7,765 nt of DNA from Candidatus Wolfebacteria bacterium CG_4_10_14_0_8_um_filter_39_64 (GTDB lineage: Bacteria > Patescibacteriota > Minisyncoccia > UBA6257 > UBA9933), in NCBI GenBank assembly GCA_002784365.1, contig PFKY01000044.1:1-7765 (forward strand), given 5' to 3'. Positions 1 through 5,807 of this stretch are shown here, piece after piece (the stretch's first letter is position 1; every line of letters begins with the position of its first letter). The translations under genes were made by a program, and so were the position numbers. The notes beneath the pieces are model-generated. The model made no database searches and was not told the DNA's origin. It saw only the letters and a program-made list of their open reading frames with translations.

Positions 1-217
1 TTCTTTATAGAAAGATTGAAGACAACGGATAAAAGTTACCCCGGGGATAGAGCCTGAAATAAGGCTTTGTTGTCCTCCCTCGGCGCAAGCTGAGGATATA
101 ATAGCGGTTTATAACGGTGAACTTAGAATGGTCTTTCCCGAAAGGGTCTGCCTGACAGCAGACAGGGTTTTAAATTCTAAGAATACCGTGGGAAGTTAAG
201 AGGGTTAAATTAAAAAA

Positions 218-784
218 ATGAATTTAACCAAAAAACAAAAATCAGCGATTATCGGAATGGTTCTTGGCGACGGCTACCTTCAAAAAACTGGCAGCCGAAA
301 CGCTCGGTTAAGATTAGAACATAGAGCCGATCATTATGATTATCTGGTTTGGAAAACGAAAATTTTACCGCAATTTTTTCAAGGCAAGCCAAAAATATTA
401 CATAGTTATGTTAGGCACCAGTCTAATGCGTCGCCATATTTAGGAAAAATTCGCGCATTATTCTACCCTAACAACAAAAAAATTATTCCTCGAAATTTGG
501 AAGGCTTGCTTCGTGATAATATTGGTTTTGTTATCTGGTACTATGATGATGGTTATTACTATCAAAGAGATCATTGTTTCTATCTATATTTAGGAAAGAT
601 AACCAAAGAAGAAGCAAGAATTGCCAGTAATGTTGTTTGGAATAATTTTCATCTTTCTAATTCGGTTTTGGATAAAAAAAGTAAAGGTTTTGCTCTTTAT
701 TTTTCTCCTACCGAAAGAGAGAAAATTAAAAAAATAGTCGAAAAATATTATGTGCCTGTAATGGCATATAAAATTCCTTCTTAA
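218..784 (+). CDS. LAGLIDADG homing endonuclease, I-SceI-like, in intron 1
   Basis: Predicted double-strand endonuclease that would cut intronless 23S genes at the 2449 site and so spread its intron. The 188 residues carry two LAGLIDADG-type motifs: IIGMVLGDGYL near residues 11-21 (catalytic D18) and GFVIWYYDDG at 103-112 (D110/D111). This is the two-motif single-chain form of the family that includes I-SceI (LAGLIDADG_2 type). Recalled I-SceI sequence shares landmarks between and after the motifs: NNKK.IP (here 85-91) and a C-terminal MAYKIPS resembling MMYKLPN. It is shorter than I-SceI (235 residues), mostly at the N-terminus. ATG at 218 directly precedes the conserved region; no clear Shine-Dalgarno is seen. 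The stop TAA lies in the 3' strand of P6 and stops short of P7, so the core is not translated. Activity is inferred from intact motifs. Confidence 0.9.
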   Translation: MNLTKKQKSAIIGMVLGDGYLQKTGSRNARLRLEHRADHYDYLVWKTKILPQFFQGKPKILHSYVRHQSNASPYLGKIRALFYPNNKKIIPRNLEGLLRDNIGFVIWYYDDGYYYQRDHCFYLYLGKITKEEARIASNVVWNNFHLSNSVLDKKSKGFALYFSPTEREKIKKIVEKYYVPVMAYKIPS

Positions 785-850
785 CCCTGTAACGACTTAT
801 TCGCGATTTGCGAATAGAGCTCCGGTTTTAATTGGAGCTAATACACCGCT

Positions 851-868
851 CCCCGACCGCGGTCGGGG
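851..868 (+). repeat. 18-bp perfect palindrome forming P8 of intron 1
   Basis: CCCCGACCGCGGTCGGGG is its own reverse complement and is far more GC-rich than the surrounding intron. It lies between P3' and the J8/7-P7' segment, so it serves as P8. Palindromes of this kind occur in many Parcubacteria intergenic regions (recalled, not checked), so it may be a dispersed repeat adopted as a ribozyme helix. Confidence 0.6.
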
Positions 869-900
869 TAAAGATATAGTCTAATACATTAAAAGTATTG

Positions 901-955
901 AACAGGCTGGTGTGGTCCGAGAGTCCATATCGACGACCACGCTCGGCACCTCGAT
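901..955 (+). rRNA. 55-nt 23S exon between the two introns (E. coli 2450-2504)
   Basis: This short exon encodes the part of the peptidyl-transferase ring that holds A2450, A2451 and C2452 (901-903) and A2503/U2504 (954-955). Its first bases pair with intron 1 (P10), and its last seven (949-955) form P1 with the guide of intron 2 (969-975). The same small exon is therefore the 3' exon of one ribozyme and the 5' exon of the next. Its length equals the E. coli interval exactly. Confidence 0.94.
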
Positions 956-1847
956 AGAATAGCCGATTGTCGAGGTAAAATTCGGCTCATAACGGTGAAA
1001 GCCATATATTAAACCCAGCAAAAATGAATTATAATTTATATATGGTCAATACCGTGGGAAGTCTTAAAGTAATCAATAAATACTGGCAGAAAAAGTGGAT
1101 AGAAATAAAAAATTCTTTATCTTTAACTAATGAACAAAGATCGGTTATCGTCGGTTCTATTTTAGGAGATGGTACACTCCGTTTAGGAGAACGCGCCATC
1201 AATGTTAATCTGAAAATAGAACACGGCTTAGCCCAACAAGAGTATGTGTTATGGAAATACAATATTCTTCGACCTTGGGTGTTTACTGAACCAAAAATTA
1301 GTTATAGATATCGAGAAAATGGAGAAAGGTATGTTAAATCTTTATGGTTTAGAACCATCCGTCATCCGCTTCTTACTGGTTTTTATGAACTATTTTATAA
1401 AAACGGTAAGAAAATTATTCCTCTGGATATAGATCAATATCTTGATAGTCTCGGTATGGCAGTTTGGGTTATGGACGATGGAAGTTTAAATCAAAACAAG
1501 ATTGATATTAGTACTTATTCATTCATTGAATTAGAAATAAACTTATTACTGCGAGTGTTAGATAAAAAATTCGGTTTAAATGGTAATTATTATCGGGATA
1601 GAGATAAGGGTTATAGAATGTATTTCAACGTTAAAGAAACGGAAAAATTAGTTGAAATTATTAAGCCCTATATTATTGATTCAATGAAGTATAAAATTAC
1701 TTTAAAACCCCGTAACGACTGATGTCCGACGAGTAGTCGGACTGAGATAGAAAATTTTATTTTCTATCAGACGCCGAACCGTAGCGCATAAATCATTATG
1801 TGCTCGGATGGTATAGTCTACATCAATAGTAATATTGAGAAAAAGTG
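956..1847 (+). ncRNA. Group I self-splicing intron 2 in 23S rRNA (after U2504)
   Basis: Second ribozyme, inserted between E. coli U2504 and G2505 equivalents. Helices traced by hand are P1, exon 949-955 with guide 969-975 (seven pairs ending in U-G); P3 981-986/1773-1778; P4 992-996/1051-1055; P5 1001-1009/1038-1046; P6/P6a 1064-1073/1696-1705 (ten pairs); P7 1717-1720/1815-1818; P7.1 1724-1742; P7.2 1746-1768; P8 1779-1807; P9 1824-1837; and P10 961-966 with 3' exon 1849-1854. It ends in G1847. Core segments are the same as in intron 1: ATAACGGTGAA, AATACCGTGGGAAGT and GTAACGACT. This suggests a common origin. The endonuclease gene sits in the P6 loop and extends into the core on both sides. 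The order of P7.1/P7.2 fits subgroup IA (inference). Confidence 0.93.
1024..1722 (+). CDS. LAGLIDADG homing endonuclease in intron 2
   Basis: Predicted site-specific endonuclease that would mobilise intron 2 into the 2504 site of intronless 23S genes. The 232 residues have two motifs, [12 protein letters not shown] at about 41-52 (D49) and [12 protein letters not shown] at 144-155 (D151/D152), followed by a [16 protein letters not shown] tail resembling that of I-SceI. It is related to the intron 1 enzyme: both share the LGDG and DDG motifs and a KK-IIP segment (here 129-133). The conserved part starts only around residue 33. Residues 1-30 are encoded by the P5, P4 and P6 strands of the ribozyme, and the last codons run through P6a and P7, with the TGA stop inside the R segment. 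ATG 1024 and ATG 1042 are both possible starts and neither has a Shine-Dalgarno. A later non-ATG start cannot be excluded. Confidence 0.88.
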   Translation: MNYNLYMVNTVGSLKVINKYWQKKWIEIKNSLSLTNEQRSVIVGSILGDGTLRLGERAINVNLKIEHGLAQQEYVLWKYNILRPWVFTEPKISYRYRENGERYVKSLWFRTIRHPLLTGFYELFYKNGKKIIPLDIDQYLDSLGMAVWVMDDGSLNQNKIDISTYSFIELEINLLLRVLDKKFGLNGNYYRDRDKGYRMYFNVKETEKLVEIIKPYIIDSMKYKITLKPRND

Positions 1848-1914
1848 GTCGGCTCGCCCTAGCGCGGGGCTGGAGAAGGTCCCAAGCGTTTGGCTGTTCG
1901 CCAATTAAAAGGGC

Positions 1915-1948
<34 letters not shown>

Positions 1949-2077
1949 TGGTCTCTATCTGCTGCAGGCGTTGACGCTTGAGGGAAGTTGTCCTTTGTAC
2001 GAGAGGATCAGGATGAACGAACCTCTGGTCTACCGGCTTTGCCACCAGGTGAAGCGCCGGGTAGCTATGTTCGGCAG

Positions 2078-2110
<33 letters not shown>

Positions 2111-2223
2111 CCTCCCAAGATTAGGCGTCTTAGACTCGTGGAAGACTACCACGTTGATAGACTTTAGGTGTAAGGCCAGCAATGGTTTTAGCCAAGAAGT
2201 ACTAATAAGTCAAAATTGTTTCT

Positions 2224-2260
2224 AAATCCCTGTCTGCCGACAGGCAGGCTTACGGGATTT
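2224..2260 (+). repeat. Stem-loop in the 23S-5S spacer
   Basis: AAATCCC (2224-2230) pairs with GGGATTT (2254-2260), and inside it CCTGTC (2229-2234) can pair with GACAGG (2239-2244) around TGCC. It begins at or just after the 3' end of 23S and is the only structure in the short spacer. It could be a processing stem for the rRNA precursor or a dispersed palindromic repeat; the sequence alone does not decide. No tRNA is present in the spacer. Confidence 0.5.
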
Positions 2261-2279
2261 GAGAATTTGGATAATTATT

Positions 2280-2396
2280 AGCCGGTGATTTACTTAGGTG
2301 TGAACCACTCCTTCCCATTTCGAACAGGATAGTGAAAGCATCTAAGCTCGATGATACTATTTGTTTCGGCAGATGGGAAAGTAGAGTTCGCCGGCT
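2280..2396 (+). rRNA. rrf: 5S ribosomal RNA
   Basis: 5S rRNA of about 117 nt, which joins the central protuberance of the 50S subunit with uL5, uL18 and, where present, bL25. Helix I is formed by AGCCGGTG (2280-2287) with CGCCGGCT (2389-2396). The conserved loop sequences TTCCCATTTCGAACAG, GATGATACT and GGGAAAGTAG are present in order. The gene is about 55 nt downstream of 23S, as usual for a 16S-23S-5S operon. A T-rich run follows directly (2396-2406), so helix I plus the T tract may help end transcription. The exact ends rest on helix I pairing. Confidence 0.95.
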
Positions 2397-2404
2397 TTTT
2401 ATTT

Positions 2405-2433
2405 TTGCAAAATTTCAATTTTTTAAGTATTAT
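2405..2433 (+). promoter_or_regulatory. Candidate sigma-70-type promoter upstream of the peptidoglycan-binding gene
   Basis: TTGCAA (2405-2410) and TATTAT (2428-2433) are separated by 17 nt and match the -35 (4 of 6) and -10 (5 of 6) consensus. Transcription would begin near 2440, only a few bases before ATG 2444, giving a nearly leaderless mRNA. This fits the absence of a Shine-Dalgarno. The region is AT-rich, so a chance match is possible. Confidence 0.35.
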
Positions 2434-2443
2434 TATTTTAACG

Positions 2444-3493
2444 ATGAATAAGCGTTTGGTAAAACAAATTCTTTACGGCGCTGGTTATTTGGCGGTTTTA
2501 TTTTTAATTGTTTTTCTTGTTTACCTTATTTGGTTAAAGCCAGCACCGACCTGTTTCGACAACAAGCAGAATCAGGGCGAAACAGGTATTGATTGCGGCG
2601 GACCCTGTCCTCCTTGTGAAATAAAAACCTTGGTTCCCCTTGAATCCTCCTGGATAAAATATTTTTCCAGCGATAGCCAAACCATCATCGCAGCCGAGAT
2701 TAAAAATTCTAATCTCAACTGGGGGGCTAATTCTTTTTCTTATACTTTTGACGTTTACGGGGAAAATGGAATTAAAATCAAAAGTTTCACAAAAAATTCA
2801 TTTATTTACGGCGGAGAAATAAAATACCTCATTGAACCGATTGAAGTCGATTCCAAAAACATCGCCGACGTCAAAATTTCTTTTTCCAACATCAATTGGA
2901 AATCAGCCGAAGAATTTCCCAGACCAATAATTCAATTAAGAGAAGTGAAGACCGAATCGGCAATTCAAGACAGTGGCGGAGTGACTGTCGGCGGATTTAT
3001 CACCAACAACAATGCTTTTCCGTTATCAAGGGCAAGAATTATCGGATTTTTGTTAAATCAAAACAACGTTCAAATCAGCGCCTCAAAAACCGAGCTGGAA
3101 AACATTCCTGCCTTTGAGGAAAAATCTTTTAAAATTAACTTCCCGAAAAACATTTCTTTAATCACGGCTCCGGCTCAAACGACTCCTCTTTATAACTTCA
3201 CGCGCGATTTAACCATTGGCTCAAAAGGAGAAGATGTCAAAAAATTGCAGGAGTTCTTGAAAAGCGAAGGATTTTTTGAACGTGAAACAACCAATTATTT
3301 CGGCTCTGTTACTAAAAATGCTTTAATTCAATATCAGAAGAAGATAAACATATCCCCTGCCTCCGGCATCTTGAACTCTAAAACCAGAAATTATATTAAT
3401 TCTTTAAAACCGACAACTCCCATTACCCCTAAAATTAACTTAACTGAAATTGACCCCTCTAAAACAAAAATCTATGTTGAAGCGCTTCGATAA
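2444..3493 (+). CDS. Membrane-anchored protein with four-Cys motif and C-terminal peptidoglycan-binding domain
   Basis: Protein of 349 residues. A short basic N-terminus (NKRLVKQ) precedes one hydrophobic segment at about residues 11-31, so the rest should lie outside the membrane. Next comes a cysteine-rich motif with C37, C51, C55 and C58 in the pattern C-D-N-x-x-N-x-GE-x-G-x-DCGG-x-C-x-x-C, known from many exported proteins of candidate phyla and archaea but of unclear function. A beta-rich middle region (about 62-240) has no family I can name. Residues about 254-321 are a PG_binding_1-type domain (TIGSKGEDVKKLQEFL, YFGSVTKNALIQYQ), which suggests attachment to the cell wall. The start at 2444 is preferred over ATG 2351, which lies inside 5S rRNA. 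The last 20 nt overlap valS, suggesting co-transcription. The exact role is unknown. Confidence 0.85.
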   Translation: MNKRLVKQILYGAGYLAVLFLIVFLVYLIWLKPAPTCFDNKQNQGETGIDCGGPCPPCEIKTLVPLESSWIKYFSSDSQTIIAAEIKNSNLNWGANSFSYTFDVYGENGIKIKSFTKNSFIYGGEIKYLIEPIEVDSKNIADVKISFSNINWKSAEEFPRPIIQLREVKTESAIQDSGGVTVGGFITNNNAFPLSRARIIGFLLNQNNVQISASKTELENIPAFEEKSFKINFPKNISLITAPAQTTPLYNFTRDLTIGSKGEDVKKLQEFLKSEGFFERETTNYFGSVTKNALIQYQKKINISPASGILNSKTRNYINSLKPTTPITPKINLTEIDPSKTKIYVEALR

Positions 3494-5594
3494 GCCCTAC
3501 GACCCAAAAGAAGTTGAAGATAAAATTTACCGGCTTTGGGAAAAGTCCGGTTATTTTAACCCGGATAAGTTGCCTGACAAAAAGGGTAAAACTTTTTCTA
3601 TTGTAGTGCCGCCGCCCAATGTCACCGGCTCTCTCCACCTGGGGCACGCGCTAAACGCCACCATTCAAGATATTTTGATTCGCAAAAAAAGAATGGAGGG
3701 TTATAAAACTCTTTGGTTACCCGGCACCGACCACGCGGGCATTGCCACTCAAAACGTCGTTGAAAAAGATTTAAAAAAACAAGGCATTAGCCGCCATGAT
3801 TTGGGTAGAGAAAAATTAATTGAAAAAATTTGGGAATGGAAAGAAAAATACGGCTATATTATTTTAGACCAATTTAAAAAACTCGGCTGTTCGATGGATT
3901 GGTCGCGTACGCGATTTACCATGGATTCCGATTATCAGGAAGCGGTAAAAGAAACGTTTTTGCATTATCATAAAAAGGGCTGGATTTATCAGGCAGAACG
4001 CGTGATTAATTGGTGCATCCGCTGCGGCACTTCCCTTTCCGATTTGGAAGTCGAACTCAAAGATACTAAAAGCAAACTTTGGTTTATTAAATATTCCCCC
4101 GATATTACCGTTGCTACCACCAGACCAGAAACAATGCTCGGCGACACGGCCGTGGCGGTACATCCCAACGATAAACGATATAAAAATTTAATTGGGGAAA
4201 AAGTTATTTTACCGATTCAAAACAGAAAAATTGCCATTATCGCCGATAAAAGAGTTGACCCAAAATTCGGCACCGGCGCGATTAAGGTGACACCTGCTCA
4301 CAGTTTTACTGATTTTGAAATTGGCCAGGAACATAATCTTGAGATTATCAAAGTAATCGGTCAAGACGGCAAAATGAGCGAGCAAGCGGGTAAAAATTTT
4401 GAAGGATTAACTGTTCTTCAGGCGCGGGAAAAAGTTGTCCAAGGGTTAGAGAAACAAGGCTTGATCAAAAAAGTTGAAGATTATAATAATTACGTTGGCC
4501 ATTGCTACCGTTGCGGCACGGTCATTGAACCGATTCCAAGTTTACAATGGTTTTTGAAAATGAATGAGCTGGCAAACACGGCAATTCAAGCAGTAAAATC
4601 CGGCAAGGTTAAATTTCATCCCAAGCGCTGGGAAAAAATTTATTTTAACTGGCTGAATAACATAAAGGACTGGTGCATCTCCCGCCAAATTTGGTGGGGA
4701 CATAGGCTTCCTGTTTATAAAAATTTAGAAATTTACGTCGGGGACAACCCTCCTAAAGATTATATACAAATCCCCGACGTGCTTGATACTTGGTTTTCTT
4801 CTGCTCTCTGGCCATTTGCGACTCTCGGCTGGCCAAAGCGAACGGCTGACCTTAAAGAATTTTACCCTACTCAAATTCTTGTAACGGCCCGCGACATTAT
4901 CAATCTCTGGGTCGCTCGGATGATCTTTTCGGGATTGAAATTTACCAAAAAAGAACCTTTCAAGGATGTAATAATTCATGCCACAATTTTAACCAAAGAA
5001 GGAAAAAGAATGTCTAAATCATTAGGCACTGGTGTTGACCCAATGGATCTAATCTCCCGCTATGGTGCTGATGCCGTTCGCTTCGGATTAATTTGGCAAG
5101 CCATGGGCAATCAGGATATTCGTTGGTCAGAGGAACACGTTGTCGCCGGACAGAAGTTTTGTAATAAAATATGGAATTCAGCCCGTTTCGCCCTGCTCCA
5201 AATTCTAAATTCTATCATTACGAAGCAAATCCCCAGGGGGTCGTTCCAAATTTCAAAAACGATAAAGCCGAAAACAACCGCCGATAAAAAAATTTTAAAT
5301 CAATTGACTAAAATTAAAAAATCAACTGAAAAAGATTTGGACAATTACAGATTTGGTCAGGCGCTCCATAAGCTTTATGAATTTTTCTGGCATAATTTCT
5401 GCGATAAATATATTGAAATCAGCAAAAAACAGATGGCCGACGATAAATTGCAAAAAAATACGCAAGAAATTCTAATTTACATTCTATTAAGCTCTCTAAA
5501 ACTTCTTCATCCTTTTATGCCATTTATTACTGAAGAAATCTATCAACAATTACCGATAAAAAATAAAAAAATGTTAATGATAGAAAAATGGTAG
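3474..5594 (+). CDS. valS: Valine--tRNA ligase, short form without C-terminal arm
   Basis: Cytoplasmic enzyme that charges tRNA-Val with valine. Its 706 residues show the class I core: PPPNVTGSLHLGHALN with the HIGH motif as HLGH (55-58), an editing domain with ATTRPETMLGDTAVAVHP (214-231), paired CxxC knuckles at C181/C184 and C344/C347, the WWGHRLPVY and DVLDTWFSSALWP segments, and the KMSKS loop as RMSKS (512-516), followed by an anticodon-binding helical domain. Bacterial ValRS is usually about 880-950 residues. This one stops after LHPFMPFITEEIYQ...MIEKW, so the C-terminal coiled-coil arm that contacts tRNA is absent. Either this lineage has a minimal form or the 3' end was lost; a repeat-flanked remnant begins right after it. 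ATG 3474 is chosen over ATG 3450 because family homology starts there; no Shine-Dalgarno is seen, and it overlaps the upstream gene by 20 nt. Confidence 0.95.
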   Translation: MLKRFDKPYDPKEVEDKIYRLWEKSGYFNPDKLPDKKGKTFSIVVPPPNVTGSLHLGHALNATIQDILIRKKRMEGYKTLWLPGTDHAGIATQNVVEKDLKKQGISRHDLGREKLIEKIWEWKEKYGYIILDQFKKLGCSMDWSRTRFTMDSDYQEAVKETFLHYHKKGWIYQAERVINWCIRCGTSLSDLEVELKDTKSKLWFIKYSPDITVATTRPETMLGDTAVAVHPNDKRYKNLIGEKVILPIQNRKIAIIADKRVDPKFGTGAIKVTPAHSFTDFEIGQEHNLEIIKVIGQDGKMSEQAGKNFEGLTVLQAREKVVQGLEKQGLIKKVEDYNNYVGHCYRCGTVIEPIPSLQWFLKMNELANTAIQAVKSGKVKFHPKRWEKIYFNWLNNIKDWCISRQIWWGHRLPVYKNLEIYVGDNPPKDYIQIPDVLDTWFSSALWPFATLGWPKRTADLKEFYPTQILVTARDIINLWVARMIFSGLKFTKKEPFKDVIIHATILTKEGKRMSKSLGTGVDPMDLISRYGADAVRFGLIWQAMGNQDIRWSEEHVVAGQKFCNKIWNSARFALLQILNSIITKQIPRGSFQISKTIKPKTTADKKILNQLTKIKKSTEKDLDNYRFGQALHKLYEFFWHNFCDKYIEISKKQMADDKLQKNTQEILIYILLSSLKLLHPFMPFITEEIYQQLPIKNKKMLMIEKW

Positions 5595-5600
5595 CGCTAC

Positions 5601-5807
5601 GATTAAGGTTTATGGTTTAAGGCCTAGGGTTTAAGAATTATGGAAAAAGAAGAAGTAAAATATTATCTAATCCTCTCTACCGACTTAAAATATATTTCAG
5701 AAAAAGAAAAGATTTATTTATTGGATATTGCGCATGAAATCGGTCGATTGATAAACGGACTCGTTCGAAATCTTAAACCTTAATCTTAAACCTTAATCTT
5801 AAACCTT
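5601..5807 (+). repeat. Element bounded by imperfect inverted repeats, with 3 x 13-nt tandem copies in its right arm
   Basis: The right arm (5769-5807) is exactly three copies of AATCTTAAACCTT, ending at the base before the prsW-family start codon. The left arm (5601-5639) is a degenerate reverse complement of it (GGTTTATGGTTTAAGG and GGGTTTAAGAATT blocks). Both arms are about 39 nt and flank the 47-codon four-helix-bundle remnant. The layout suggests an inserted element or the scar of one. No transposase or clear target-site duplication is visible. Confidence 0.6.
5640..5783 (+). pseudogene. C-terminal remnant of a four-helix-bundle (23S intervening-sequence-type) protein
   Basis: Open frame of 47 codons ending in EIGRLINGLVRNLKP. 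It matches from memory the last third of four-helix-bundle proteins (S23/IVP family, about 115-130 residues, related to the Avd accessory protein of diversity-generating retroelements), whose end typically reads like ...AKDLGYISEEE...EEIGRMLNGLIRSLK. The first two helices and the usual W-x-x-A/S-x-x-L start region are missing; upstream is the valS stop only 45 nt away. It has an ATG but no ribosome-binding site, and its last codons and stop are part of the 13-nt tandem repeat. It is most likely a decayed gene, although a short expressed peptide cannot be ruled out. The family assignment rests on a short sequence. Confidence 0.5.

Larger units (their letters stand above)
49..900 (+). ncRNA. Group I self-splicing intron 1 in 23S rRNA (after U2449)
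   Basis: Ribozyme that removes itself from the 23S precursor using a guanosine cofactor. The insertion site (E. coli 2449/2450) is the one used by the yeast mitochondrial omega intron. Helices traced by hand are P1, exon 43-48 with guide 72-77, ending in the usual U-G wobble; P2 78-84/89-95 with a GCAA loop; P3 103-108/845-850; P4 114-118/185-189; P5 122-129/174-181; P6 201-208/781-788; P7 794-797/878-881; P8 851-868; P9 883-887/895-899; and P10 51-56 with 3' exon 903-908. Two hairpins (798-816 and 818-839) between P7 and P3' fit P7.1/P7.2 of subgroup IA. The intron ends in G900, as required. An endonuclease gene fills the P6 loop. Subgroup is inferred; intron identity and boundaries are strongly supported. 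Confidence 0.93.

Noticed and set aside
218..1722. Possibility that TGA encodes an amino acid, as in some candidate-phylum lineages
   Set aside because: No accepted frame contains an internal TGA, and the intron 2 endonuclease ends at TGA right after its conserved tail.
2223..2279. Search for a tRNA gene in the 23S-5S spacer
   Set aside because: The spacer is under 60 nt and holds only a stem-loop; no T-loop or acceptor pairing can be built.
2333..2347. A 15-nt sequence (TGAAAGCATCTAAGC) in 5S identical to 23S at 2088-2102
   Set aside because: Both positions are normal conserved segments of their own molecules (23S near E. coli 2740, 5S loop region), so the match is most likely chance and not gene conversion.
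2351..2443. Upstream ATG extending the peptidoglycan-binding protein by 31 residues
   Set aside because: It lies inside 5S rRNA and would place unrelated residues before a normal basic-plus-hydrophobic N-terminus starting at 2444.
3864..4979. Minus-strand frames of 84-99 codons within valS
   Set aside because: They are antisense shadows of a well-conserved coding sequence and show no recognisable domain.
5769..5807. Three 13-nt direct repeats considered as a CRISPR array or telomere-like array
   Set aside because: The copies are adjacent with no spacers, there are only three, and no Cas gene is nearby. The inverted partner at 5601-5639 shows that they are arms of a repeat element.
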